A program made the translations under genes and the position numbers. From Litorimonas sp963922935 (lineage in GTDB: Bacteria > Pseudomonadota > Alphaproteobacteria > Caulobacterales > Maricaulaceae): DNA of 16,023 nt. Where the stretch lies: assembly GCA_963922935.1 (NCBI GenBank), contig CAWUKE010000033.1, forward strand, positions 1 through 16,023. Reading direction: 5' to 3'. Numbering within the stretch: the first letter of the stretch is position 1; the number at the start of each line of letters is the position of its first letter. Below are positions 5,920-13,715 of the stretch, piece after piece. The notes below the pieces were generated by a model that was not told the origin of the DNA, ran no database searches, and saw only the letters and a program-made list of their open reading frames with translations.

Positions 5920-6423
5920 ATGATCATTGCGATGATCGTCACGCTGATTTTTGCTGCCCCTCTCATGGCGGCGGCTTATACAGATTACAGCTCGATGAAA
6001 ATTCCGAACAAACTAGTGTTGGCTTTGTTCTTTGCTTTCTTCCTGACACTCCCTTTGCATTGGCAGGGCCTGCCTGCGCTTGGAGAGCATCTCGGTATGT
6101 TCGCTGTCTTTTTTCTAGCCGGATTTACGATGTTTGCGCTCGGCTGGTTGGGTGGCGGTGATGCGAAACTGATGGCGGCAACGGCGCTTTGGTTCGGTTG
6201 GGCGGATGCGCTGCCTTATATTGTTTACACGACACTCTTTGGGGCCGCGATCGCTCTGTTCCTGATGTTTTCCCGCCGCTTTGCCCCCGTGAAACTGCGT
6301 ACAAGTGCCTTTGGCATGAAGATTTACCAGGGCGATAAAGATATGCCTTACGGGATTGCTTTGGCGGCCGGCGCCTTATTTGTCTGGCCGCAGAGCCAGA
6401 TCGGCCTATCTCTATTCATGTAA
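5920..6423 (+). CDS. cpaA: Tad prepilin peptidase CpaA (A24 family)
   Basis: This membrane aspartic protease removes leaders from Flp pilins and TadE-like pseudopilins. Both catalytic aspartates are visible: Asp22 in TDYSSMKIPN and Asp81 in the GxGD motif (GGGDAKL). Length (167 aa) matches the short peptidases of Tad systems, which lack the N-methylation domain of classical PilD. Several hydrophobic stretches cover most of the chain. GGGAGAG about 6 nt before the ATG supports the start. It has its own unit, with terminators on both sides, so it is not co-transcribed with cpaB in the simple view. The last codons and stop lie inside the first copy of a three-copy repeat (6410-6461), so the C-terminus may vary between strains. 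Confidence 0.95.
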   Translation: MIIAMIVTLIFAAPLMAAAYTDYSSMKIPNKLVLALFFAFFLTLPLHWQGLPALGEHLGMFAVFFLAGFTMFALGWLGGGDAKLMAATALWFGWADALPYIVYTTLFGAAIALFLMFSRRFAPVKLRTSAFGMKIYQGDKDMPYGIALAAGALFVWPQSQIGLSLFM

Positions 6424-6461
6424 GTGCCTCTATTCATGTAAATCTGTCTCTGTTCATATAA
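6410..6461 (+). repeat. Three tandem copies of a 14-bp repeat across the cpaA stop
   Basis: CTCTATTCATGTAA occurs at 6410-6423 and 6428-6441 (identical) and as CTCTGTTCATATAA at 6448-6461, with periods of 18 and 20 bp. The first copy contains the cpaA stop codon. The third overlaps a 16-bp palindrome, TTCATATAAATATGAA (6453-6468). It looks like slippage or local duplication. Confidence 0.85.
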
Positions 6462-6483
6462 ATATGAATTCTAGATCTCTCTC

Positions 6484-6513
6484 AAAAGGCCCGCGCGATG
6501 GACGCGGCCTTTT
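6484..6513 (+). terminator. Terminator-like hairpin after cpaA
   Basis: AAAAGGCC-C-GCG pairs with CGC-GGCCTTTT (11 bp, one bulged C, 7-nt loop). The T-run is short but the A-rich 5' arm makes it usable on both strands. It lies 60 bp after the cpaA stop and before the cpaB regulatory site, marking a transcription boundary. Confidence 0.75.
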
Positions 6514-6543
6514 AACATTCGATAAGACTTCAACCAGGCTTTG

Positions 6544-6558
6544 TTAACCATGCTTTAG
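6544..6558 (+). promoter_or_regulatory. CtrA-like site upstream of the cpaB operon
   Basis: TTAACCATGCTTTAG contains a perfect TTAACCAT half-site and fits TTAA-N7-TTAA with one mismatch (final G). It lies between the terminator after cpaA and the cpaB start, 48 bp before the start codon, so it is placed to control cpaBCDEF-tadBC. The full box ahead of the TadE pair makes shared CtrA control plausible. Confidence 0.5.
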
Positions 6559-6593
6559 AAGGTCTCCCCCTAGACGGGTAGTGAAACCGATTT

Positions 6594-6599
6594 GGGGAG
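6594..6599 (+). promoter_or_regulatory. Ribosome binding site fixing the cpaB start
   Basis: GGGGAG lies 7 nt before the ATG at 6607. An in-frame TTG at 6592 overlaps this site and therefore cannot be the real start. Confidence 0.8.
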
Positions 6600-6606
6600 C
6601 CTTCAC

Positions 6607-7455
6607 ATGGACAGACGCAGATTGATGCTGGCTGGCATCCTTGTCGTTGTGATGGGGGCTGTTTTCTTCCTGCTCAACGGTATGAACCAGGCACCTGAGA
6701 CGCCCGTGGTTGCGCCGCAGGCCGAGGTTATTGTCAAGGAAGTCGAATATACTCGTGTTTTGGGGATTGTAGAGCCGCGTCAAAAGGGATCCCGCATTCG
6801 TGAAGGGGATCTGACATGGATTGATTGGCCAACTGAAGCTCTGACCCCGGCTCTTATTGTTGATGACCCAACGGCGGAAGTCCCGGTAACGGAGCAACTG
6901 GTCGGAGCCTTGGTCCGTGATCCCATTCAGCCCGGGGAGCCTTTGACTTATAGTAAATTCATTCGCGCAGGCGAGGCGGGCATTATGGCGGCCCTCCTAA
7001 AGCCGGGTATGCGCGCGACAACGGTTCGGATCAGTGTCGATACGGCGGCAGGGGGCTTCATTCAGCCCGGCGACCGCGTTGACATCATTTTAAAAGAGGT
7101 CCTGACAGGACAAGCCGTCTCTGCTGGCGGAACGGGTGGGCCAGAGATCAGCGCCAAGACGATCTTTAAGAATGTTTTGGTTTTGGCCATTGATCAGAGC
7201 TTCACAAATAATCCTGAAGGCGGCGCGGCGATCCCCGGTTCGACAGCCACATTGGAGCTCTCGCCGGAAGACTCCGAAGACATCATCGTTGCCCAAGATA
7301 AGGGTGATCTCATTCTTCTTCTAAGAGGCTTTAGCGGGGCGACATCGCCGGCACCAAGTCGTGCCGCCGAGCCGCGCGAGGATCAGGTTTCAGAGCCTCC
7401 ATTAATGGTGTTCCGTCGCGGCAATGTTGAAACTGTGCAGCTGCAGCAGAGGTAA
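6607..7455 (+). CDS. cpaB: Tad pilus assembly protein CpaB/RcpC
   Basis: CpaB/RcpC is a periplasmic, inner-membrane-anchored Tad component with a SAF/ChapFlgA-like domain. The protein (282 aa from this ATG) has one N-terminal membrane helix (about 7-24, LMLAGILVVVMGAVFFLL) and a SAF-type region at about 45-115 (VLGIVEPRQKGSRIREGDLTWIDWP is its core, in parts). It continues with the family's second domain (MAALLKPGMRATTVRIS, then GGFIQPGDRVDIIL). Length is typical. It starts the main operon and is followed by cpaC after 2 bp. The start was chosen by its GGGGAG ribosome site. Its exact role is poorly defined in any species; links to the secretin are known from Aggregatibacter RcpC work. Confidence 0.93.
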   Translation: MDRRRLMLAGILVVVMGAVFFLLNGMNQAPETPVVAPQAEVIVKEVEYTRVLGIVEPRQKGSRIREGDLTWIDWPTEALTPALIVDDPTAEVPVTEQLVGALVRDPIQPGEPLTYSKFIRAGEAGIMAALLKPGMRATTVRISVDTAAGGFIQPGDRVDIILKEVLTGQAVSAGGTGGPEISAKTIFKNVLVLAIDQSFTNNPEGGAAIPGSTATLELSPEDSEDIIVAQDKGDLILLLRGFSGATSPAPSRAAEPREDQVSEPPLMVFRRGNVETVQLQQR

Positions 7456-7457
7456 TT

Positions 7458-8942
7458 ATGAAAACCGACGCAAAATTCAGCCACAAATCGGCCGGTCTCA
7501 CGGCTTTAAGTCTCGTTTTGGGGGCCTCCTTATGGTCTGCGGGTGCTGCTGAGGCGGGCAACCGATCTTACAGCGCGCTGGCGCAATCCACGGCTGCGCA
7601 ATCTCATGTCGATGGGGTACGGATACAGTCGCCTGGGGAAGGCATTAACCGGTCAATTGTTCTACCGTTTTCCAAAAGCACGGTGGTGGAGCTGCCGGTC
7701 AATGCAATGGATGTCATTGTTTCTAACCCAGAAATTGTCGAAGCTGTTGTCCATACTGGCCGACGGACGGTCCTGATTGGCAAGGCAAGCGGGCAGACAA
7801 ATGTCTATTTCTACGGTCATGATGGGCAGGAATTGCTCAATATCGATATTCGCGTCGAGCGGGATATTAATGGCTTAAATGCGCTCATCACCAAGCATGC
7901 GCCAAAAGCGTCTGTCACAGCACAGGCGATCAATGGCAATATCATGCTGACGGGATCAGTTCCGAATGCGCAATCGGCCCTAAAAGTCGAGCGAATTGCG
8001 GCCATGTGGCAAGGCACTGGCGGGGATGAGGGCGAGATCGTCAATCTTCTTTCCGTCGAAGGAAAAGACCAAGTCATGCTCAAGGTTCGCATCGTCGAGA
8101 TGCAGCGCTCCGTTGTGAAACAGATGGGTCTGAACCTGAATGCTGTGGGTCAGTTAGGCGGTGGAACCGTTAGTCTTTTCAATAACTTGACGGTTGACTC
8201 CCAGTCAGGGTTTAATGGGTCGCTGGATTTCCAAAACGGCTCCGGTGGCGATCTGCAGTCCTTTGGCGGCGCGATCACAGCACTAGAGCGCGTGGGTTTA
8301 ATTCGCACGCTCGCAGAGCCGACACTGACGGCTATTTCTGGCGAAACGGCGAATTTCCTGGCGGGTGGTGAGTTTCCAATCTTTGGCGGATCGACTGTCG
8401 ATCCGACGACAGGTCAGGTGCTGCGAACGTTTGAATTCAAATCGTTCGGTGTGGCCCTCGGCTTTACGCCCGTTGTTCTGTCCGAAGGTCTCATCTCGCT
8501 CAATATTTCGACGGAAGTGTCCGAGCCTACGACAGAAAATTCCTTCCAGGCGGGTGAGGATGGTTTGAATGTTCCGGGTATCCGTGTTCGCCGCGCCAAT
8601 ACGGTTGTCGAACTGCCTGCGGGCGGGTCGCTTGTGATTGCGGGCTTGATCCGTGAAGAGGCGCGCAGCGAAGTTGAAGGTGTGCCTGGGGCCAAAGACG
8701 TTCCGGGGCTTGGGGCGCTTTTCCGAAACCGGGATAGCCAGTCTACACAGACCGAGCTCGTGATTATTGTAACGCCTTACCTCGTCGATCCGACGCATCC
8801 CGACAAGCTGCAAACGCCGCTCGATGGGTTTATCGCGGCGTCCGATAAAGAACAGCTTCTGCTGGGGCGCATGAACCGGGTCTACGGTGAAAAAGCGGTA
8901 GCGGAAGCGCTTCCGGGTCCCTTTGGGCATGTGGTGGACTAA
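7458..8942 (+). CDS. cpaC: Outer-membrane secretin CpaC/RcpA
   Basis: CpaC forms the outer-membrane ring through which the pilus leaves. The chain (494 aa) shows a signal peptide (cut likely near AEA, residue 33), the pilus N-terminal domain at 64-135, a BON-like region at about 137-200, and the secretin domain at about 275-445. The C-terminal secretin signature is clear: VPGAKDVPGLGALFRNR at 409-425, then TELVIIVTPYLVDP at 432-445. The ATG follows AGAGGT closely and lies 2 bp after the cpaB stop. A second protein in the window (4440-4964) repeats only its N-terminal domain. The secretin presumably needs CpaD and/or the TPR lipoprotein at the right edge for correct outer-membrane assembly. 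Confidence 0.96.
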   Translation: MKTDAKFSHKSAGLTALSLVLGASLWSAGAAEAGNRSYSALAQSTAAQSHVDGVRIQSPGEGINRSIVLPFSKSTVVELPVNAMDVIVSNPEIVEAVVHTGRRTVLIGKASGQTNVYFYGHDGQELLNIDIRVERDINGLNALITKHAPKASVTAQAINGNIMLTGSVPNAQSALKVERIAAMWQGTGGDEGEIVNLLSVEGKDQVMLKVRIVEMQRSVVKQMGLNLNAVGQLGGGTVSLFNNLTVDSQSGFNGSLDFQNGSGGDLQSFGGAITALERVGLIRTLAEPTLTAISGETANFLAGGEFPIFGGSTVDPTTGQVLRTFEFKSFGVALGFTPVVLSEGLISLNISTEVSEPTTENSFQAGEDGLNVPGIRVRRANTVVELPAGGSLVIAGLIREEARSEVEGVPGAKDVPGLGALFRNRDSQSTQTELVIIVTPYLVDPTHPDKLQTPLDGFIAASDKEQLLLGRMNRVYGEKAVAEALPGPFGHVVD

Positions 8943-8950
8943 GGTGGCGC

Positions 8951-8954
8951 GGAG
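8951..8954 (+). promoter_or_regulatory. Ribosome binding site fixing the cpaD start
   Basis: GGAG lies 7 nt before the ATG at 8962, but only 1 nt before the alternative ATG at 8956. This favours 8962, which also gives the best lipoprotein signal peptide. Confidence 0.7.
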
Positions 8955-8961
8955 TATGACC

Positions 8962-9627
8962 ATGTCAAAACAATTGATTGTAAGCCTTCTAGCCAGTGCA
9001 GCGATGGGCTTGAGCGCCTGTTCAAGTGTTCATCAGGATATCCCGTCTTATCGACTGAACCCAACAACGGTCGCTGAAAGCGTCGAGCGCCTTGAGCTTT
9101 ATGCGCGCCCGAACGGCTTAACCCTCTCTGCGAGAGATAAGAGTGCTGTCGCGCAGTTTTTACAAACTTACGCCGCAACAGGATCGGGTCCAATTTTTAT
9201 AAACCGGCCTGCAGGGCATGGCGGTGGCTTGGGGGTTCAAGAAACTGACCAAATGCTGCGCATGGTTATGGCGGATATCGGTCTTAACCCGGCGGCGGCG
9301 CAAACAGGTGAGTATTATGTGCATCCGGGTGATCCGGCACCGGTTGTCGTTTCTTACAAAACCCTCCGAGCGGTTCCGCAGGATTGCGGGTATTTGTCTA
9401 GTGTCTCTGATAGTCGTCGCAATGGTGTGTCTCCAGAGTTTGGCTGTTTTCAGTCCGCAAACATAGCGGCCATGATTTCTGATCCGCGCCAGCTGATTGC
9501 GCCTCTTCCGCAAGGCACACCAAACGCCCAGCGCCGTCAGGTCATCTATGATCTTTATATTGATGGGGCTGGGACGGCTGCAGAGCGTCCGGCAGATCAG
9601 CAGCAAAGCTCGCAAAACACAGGCTAA
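8962..9627 (+). CDS. cpaD: Tad pilus lipoprotein CpaD
   Basis: CpaD is an outer-membrane-associated Tad lipoprotein working with the secretin. From the ATG at 8962 the protein has 221 aa, with a lipoprotein signal peptide ending in the lipobox LSAC (Cys20). The family's conserved C-terminal block is present: NGVSPEFGCFQSANIAAMISD followed closely by DPRQL and PLP (about residues 158-190). A pair of cysteines (DCGYL and FGCF) may form a disulfide. It ends in a Gln/Ser-rich tail. The longer in-frame start at TTG 8923 would overlap cpaC and disrupt the signal peptide, so I reject it. The gap to cpaC is 19 bp and to cpaE 17 bp. Confidence 0.93.
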   Translation: MSKQLIVSLLASAAMGLSACSSVHQDIPSYRLNPTTVAESVERLELYARPNGLTLSARDKSAVAQFLQTYAATGSGPIFINRPAGHGGGLGVQETDQMLRMVMADIGLNPAAAQTGEYYVHPGDPAPVVVSYKTLRAVPQDCGYLSSVSDSRRNGVSPEFGCFQSANIAAMISDPRQLIAPLPQGTPNAQRRQVIYDLYIDGAGTAAERPADQQQSSQNTG

Positions 9628-9644
9628 CGGAAAGCGCATAGAGA

Positions 9645-11291
9645 ATGACACAGCCGACTCAGCCGCAATATCCTCACGAGGCCGCCGCCCGGCCCATGCC
9701 TGCGCCGCAATATCCCCACGAGGCCGCCGCGCGGCCTACGCCGTCGCCACAGGCTATGCCGCGCCCGATGCCGATGCCAGTTCCTGGCGCTGCGCCTCAG
9801 ATGGCGCCTATGCCGCAGCAAGGGGGCGCGCCAGCCTACGCCCCACCGCCTGGTCAAGTGCCAGTGCAGCCCATGCCGAATCAAAGCCTTCCTCAAGGCC
9901 ATGCGCCTGCGCAGCCCATGCCTGGCTATGCGCCGGCGGCTCCCATGCCTGCACCTGCAGCCCCTCTGCCACAAGTCATGAACCCGTCGGCGTCCGTTGA
10001 AGATCATGAAGGCGGTGAAAAAGCTCTTCCACACATTAGTATCCATGCTTTTTGTGATCGGAACGAGACAGCCGCTTGCATTAATGAGATGACGCGCGAT
10101 TGGCGAATGCGTCGGCCGAATACAAAGATTTACATGGGTGGTCTTCAGGCTGCGATTGATTTCTACCACAAAGAGAACACGCCGGCTTTGGTCATCATTG
10201 AGAGTGGCATGCGCGGCGGGGAACTCTTTTCGCAGTTGGAAACGCTTGCCAGTGTTTGTGATGAAGGCACAAAGGTTGTCATCATCGGGGCAGCCAATGA
10301 TATCCGTCTCTATCGGCAGCTGATGGATAAAGGCGTCTCAGACTATATTGTCCCGCCCCTTCATCCGCTAAATCTCATCCGCTCTATCGCAGAGCTTTAT
10401 GCGGATCCTGACACGCCCTTCTTAGGTCGGGCGGTGGCTTTCTTTGGGGCCAAGGGTGGTGTCGGCAGCTCGACGCTGGCGCATAATATGGCCTGGGTTC
10501 TAGCCGAACATTTGCAGCAGGATACGTCCCTGATCGATCTGGACAGTTCTTGGGGGACAACGGCGCTTGATTTCGCTTATGATAGCGCGTCTGGGCTGGA
10601 AGAGGCACTCTCAGAGCCAGAGCGTTTGGATGAAACGCTGCTGGACCGGATCATGGTGCGTCACACGGCAAAGCTGTCCCTTCTGCCAACAGCGTCAAGC
10701 CTGAACACAAAGCCTGTTTTCGACACGGATGCTTATGAAGCCATCGTCAACGCTGTCCGTGGTATTAGCCCCTTAGCCGTCCTGGATGTCCCGCACTTCT
10801 GGGCGGATTGGACAACCAATGTTCTGACGACGGTTGATGATGTCGTCATTACGGCGACACCCGATCTGGCGAATCTGCGCAACACGAAGAACCTGATCGA
10901 TTTCTTGCGCGCGCAACGCCCGAATGACCCAGATCCACTTTTGGTGATCAACAAGACGGGTCGCTGCAAAAATCCCGGCGATGAGATTGGGGTTGAGCAG
11001 TTTGGCGCCACAGTCGGTCTAGAGCCGTCGCTCGTCATTGGCTTTGATCCGGACACATTTTCCCGCGCCTGTAATGACGGAAAGATGCTGGCCGAAATGA
11101 AAGACGCGGCACCAATCATTCCAGGCCTTGAATATCTGGCAACACGCCTTCGTACGGGTCAGTTCGCGGCGCCGCCTGCGCCGGAAGGGAAATCCCGTTT
11201 ACGACGCAAGGGCGGAAAAAAAGAGGCGGCAGAAGGCGAGAAAAGTAAATCGCTGATCGGCTCTTTGCTGCCGAAGAAAAAGAAAGGCTAA
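9645..11291 (+). CDS. cpaE: Tad pilus localisation ATPase CpaE/TadZ
   Basis: CpaE/TadZ is a MinD/ParA-like protein that places the Tad machine, at a cell pole in Caulobacter. The 548-aa chain has three parts: a Pro/Met/Ala/Gln-rich N-terminal region (about 1-125) likely disordered; a receiver-like domain (about 128-255) with Glu186 where the phospho-acceptor Asp should be; and a MinD-type ATPase domain (about 260-510) ending in a Lys-rich tail. The P-loop is AKGGVGSST at 269-277: the signature Lys270 is kept but the usual second Lys of KGGxGK is Ser, the atypical Walker box known for TadZ/CpaE. Residues 7-34 are two copies of a 14-residue unit, also visible as a DNA repeat. The gap to cpaF is 6 bp. 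Confidence 0.95.
   Translation: MTQPTQPQYPHEAAARPMPAPQYPHEAAARPTPSPQAMPRPMPMPVPGAAPQMAPMPQQGGAPAYAPPPGQVPVQPMPNQSLPQGHAPAQPMPGYAPAAPMPAPAAPLPQVMNPSASVEDHEGGEKALPHISIHAFCDRNETAACINEMTRDWRMRRPNTKIYMGGLQAAIDFYHKENTPALVIIESGMRGGELFSQLETLASVCDEGTKVVIIGAANDIRLYRQLMDKGVSDYIVPPLHPLNLIRSIAELYADPDTPFLGRAVAFFGAKGGVGSSTLAHNMAWVLAEHLQQDTSLIDLDSSWGTTALDFAYDSASGLEEALSEPERLDETLLDRIMVRHTAKLSLLPTASSLNTKPVFDTDAYEAIVNAVRGISPLAVLDVPHFWADWTTNVLTTVDDVVITATPDLANLRNTKNLIDFLRAQRPNDPDPLLVINKTGRCKNPGDEIGVEQFGATVGLEPSLVIGFDPDTFSRACNDGKMLAEMKDAAPIIPGLEYLATRLRTGQFAAPPAPEGKSRLRRKGGKKEAAEGEKSKSLIGSLLPKKKKG
9663..9746 (+). repeat. Two tandem 42-bp units in the cpaE Pro-rich region
   Basis: Units 9663-9704 and 9705-9746 encode PQYPHEAAARPMPA and PQYPHEAAARPTPS. 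Ten of the first eleven codons or all eleven residues match, with only silent differences there. The phase (42 bp) preserves the frame, so copy number could change without breaking the gene. Confidence 0.85.
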
Positions 11292-11297
11292 GCCGCC

Positions 11298-12704
11298 GTG
11301 TTCGGGAAACGATCCGATAATGCTGCTGTGAAGGCACCGGTAGAGGCCGCGCCAGCGCCGAAGCCAAAACCACAGCCCGCGGCCTCAGCGGCCCCTGCGC
11401 CGCAGCGCGTCGCACGATCGAACGAGCCGTCAGAGGAATATTACGAGACCAAGGCAACGATCTTTAATGCCTTGTTTGAGACCATTGATGTCTCTGCGCT
11501 TGCGGGTATGCAGCCCGACACAGCTCGCGAAGAAATCAGGACCATCGTTGATGAGATCATTGCGATCCGCAATGTCCGCCTGTCTGTTGCTGAGCAAAGC
11601 CAGCTGATTACGGAGATCTGTGATGATATTCTCGGCTACGGGCCGCTGGAACCGCTTTTGGCGCGGGACGATATTGCCGATATTATGGTCAACGGGGCCA
11701 AGCATGTCTTTATCGAGACAAGCGGCAAAATGCAGAAAACGAATATTCGTTTCCGCGACAATACGCAGTTGATGAATATTTGTCAGCGCATCGTGAGCCA
11801 GGTTGGCCGCCGCGTGGACGAAGCCTCGCCGATTTGTGACGCCCGTTTGCTCGACGGGTCCCGGGTTAACGTCATCGCGCCGCCTCTTTCGATTGATGGT
11901 CCGGCGCTCACCATTCGGAAGTTTAAGAAAGATAAGCTCACCCTGCAAAACCTGGTTGAGTTTAAATCGATCAGTCCGGCGGGTGCCAAAGTCCTGCAAA
12001 TCATTGGGGCCTGTCAGTGTAATATCGTCATCTCAGGCGGTACGGGCTCTGGTAAGACAACACTCCTCAACTGTCTGACGGGTTTTATTCACCCGGATGA
12101 GCGGATCATTACCTGCGAAGACGCGGCAGAATTGCAGCTGCAGCAGCCCCATGTTGTGCGCTTGGAAACGCGACCGCCAAACTTGGAAGGCAAGGGGAAG
12201 GTCACAATGGCCGACCTTGTCAAAAACTGTCTGCGGATGCGTCCGGAACGGATCATCGTGGGTGAGGTGCGGGGCCCCGAAGCCTTTGACCTTCTGCAGG
12301 CTATGAATACGGGTCACGATGGGTCCATGGGCACGCTTCACGCGAACAGCCCACGCGAAGCCCTTTCCCGTCTTGAGTCTATGATCACCATGGGCGGCTT
12401 CTCGCTGCCTGCGAAAACAATCCGCGAAATGATTGTGGGTTCTGTTGATATTATTGTGCAGGCGACGCGCCTCCGTGACGGGTCTCGCCGCATCACGCAC
12501 ATCACCGAAGTGATTGGCATGGAAGGCGACGTGATCGTGACTCAGGATCTTCTTCGCTACGAAATGGACGGGGAAGACGCAGACGGCAACATCATCGGTG
12601 AACATAAAAGCACGGGTATTGCCCGTCCGGCCTTCTGGGACCGGGCGCGCTACTTTAATCTTGAAAAAGATCTCGCCAAAGCACTGGACGAAGCGGGCGG
12701 CTAG
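11298..12704 (+). CDS. cpaF: Tad secretion ATPase CpaF/TadA
   Basis: CpaF is the hexameric motor ATPase of Tad pilus assembly and, in known systems, also retraction. The 468-aa chain has a Pro/Ala-rich head (about 1-45) and then the conserved PulE/VirB11-type core. Visible motifs are Walker A GGTGSGKTT at 247-255 (Lys253), the Asp box ITCEDAAELQ at 271-280, Walker B with Glu323 in RIIVGEVRG (318-326), and the His box TGHDGSMGTLHAN at 338-350. The start is GTG (11298) giving MFGKRS, the usual beginning of alphaproteobacterial CpaF; AAAGG lies about 10 nt upstream. The gap to cpaE is 6 bp and to tadB 3 bp. Confidence 0.97.
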   Translation: MFGKRSDNAAVKAPVEAAPAPKPKPQPAASAAPAPQRVARSNEPSEEYYETKATIFNALFETIDVSALAGMQPDTAREEIRTIVDEIIAIRNVRLSVAEQSQLITEICDDILGYGPLEPLLARDDIADIMVNGAKHVFIETSGKMQKTNIRFRDNTQLMNICQRIVSQVGRRVDEASPICDARLLDGSRVNVIAPPLSIDGPALTIRKFKKDKLTLQNLVEFKSISPAGAKVLQIIGACQCNIVISGGTGSGKTTLLNCLTGFIHPDERIITCEDAAELQLQQPHVVRLETRPPNLEGKGKVTMADLVKNCLRMRPERIIVGEVRGPEAFDLLQAMNTGHDGSMGTLHANSPREALSRLESMITMGGFSLPAKTIREMIVGSVDIIVQATRLRDGSRRITHITEVIGMEGDVIVTQDLLRYEMDGEDADGNIIGEHKSTGIARPAFWDRARYFNLEKDLAKALDEAGG

Positions 12705-12707
12705 GGC

Positions 12708-13697
12708 ATGGATCAACAAACCCTCATGGCTTTACTAGGCGCCGTCGGTATTGGCGCGCTAGGTTGGGTGTTGCTAGGTGGACAGGGTGGCTCGGCCAAT
12801 AATTCCCGTGTGCGCGAGCTTTCAGGCCAGACGACATTACAAGGCACATTAAAGGCGAAACTAAAGCAAGAGGATGCGGGCGGATCTCGGCGGAAACAAA
12901 TTGAAGAGACGCTGGGCAAAATTGAAGAACGGCAGAAACAGAAGAAAAAGAAAGCGCGCTCATTGCAGTCACGCTTAACCCAAGCCTCTTGGTCGATTGC
13001 GCCGCAAAAATTTATCCTCATCTCGGCTGTGATAGCGATCGTCGTTGCGGCCATTGCTTTTGTTCTCGGCGCACCAATTTTGATGACAGCGGGCGCGGCG
13101 ATTGTTGTCGGATTCGGCTTTCCGCGCTTTGTCTTGAATTGGGCGATTAATCGGCGGCAGAAGAAATTTACCGATTTGTTTGCGGACGGCATGGACATTA
13201 TTGTTCGCGGTGTGCGCACAGGCCTGCCCTTAGGCGACTGTTTAAAGATTATTGCCCATGAAAGCCCGGATCCTTTGGGGGAAGAGTTTCGCCGCGTTGT
13301 CGAAGGCGAGAGTATCGGTGTGCCGATCGAGGTCTGTCTGGAACAAATGTATGAGCGCATGCCGATTAGCGAAGTCAATTTCTTCTCCACTGTGTTGAAT
13401 ATTCAGAAAACGACCGGCGGTAACCTGGGTGAGTCCTTGGCAAACCTGTCTGCCGTGCTTCGCGGCCGCAAAGTGCTGGCGCAAAAAATTAAGTCGCTCT
13501 CGGCGGAAGCAAAGATGTCAGCCATCATTATTGGCGCGATGCCGATCGTCGTAGGTCTGCTTATTTCCATTCTCTCGCCAGATTATATGGCAGAGCTCTT
13601 CACAACAGAGCGCGGTCAGAAAAACCTGATGATTGGCGCGGTTATGATGGTCGTGGGCGTGATCTGGATGCGCAAAATGATCAACTTCAAATATTAA
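12708..13697 (+). CDS. tadB: Tad inner-membrane platform protein TadB (GspF family)
   Basis: TadB pairs with TadC to form the inner-membrane platform that CpaF acts on. The 329-aa protein has a short N-terminal helix (about 8-25), then a basic, Lys/Gln-rich cytoplasmic stretch containing KQKKKKAR near 77-84. Two helices follow at about 102-138, then the T2SS-F domain (about 155-285, FADGMDIIVRGVRTGLPLGD and TGGNLGESL), and C-terminal helices at about 270-290 and 305-322. It starts 3 bp after the cpaF stop with a weak ribosome site inside the end of cpaF, which suggests translational coupling. The family call is firm. Confidence 0.95.
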   Translation: MDQQTLMALLGAVGIGALGWVLLGGQGGSANNSRVRELSGQTTLQGTLKAKLKQEDAGGSRRKQIEETLGKIEERQKQKKKKARSLQSRLTQASWSIAPQKFILISAVIAIVVAAIAFVLGAPILMTAGAAIVVGFGFPRFVLNWAINRRQKKFTDLFADGMDIIVRGVRTGLPLGDCLKIIAHESPDPLGEEFRRVVEGESIGVPIEVCLEQMYERMPISEVNFFSTVLNIQKTTGGNLGESLANLSAVLRGRKVLAQKIKSLSAEAKMSAIIIGAMPIVVGLLISILSPDYMAELFTTERGQKNLMIGAVMMVVGVIWMRKMINFKY

Positions 13698-13715
13698 GCG
13701 ATAGGAGGTTCGAAT

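Noticed and set aside
6356..6547. 63-codon frame overlapping the end of cpaA
   Set aside because: It is out of frame with cpaA, made largely of the local repeat, and crosses the terminator.
8298..8963. 221-codon minus-strand frame antisense to cpaC
   Set aside because: It lies wholly over the well-supported secretin gene, has an Arg-rich random composition and no ribosome site of note.
9497..10000. 167-codon frame overlapping cpaD and cpaE
   Set aside because: It is a shadow of the GC-rich Pro/Ala coding repeat in cpaE; its Arg/Ala-rich protein shows no domain.
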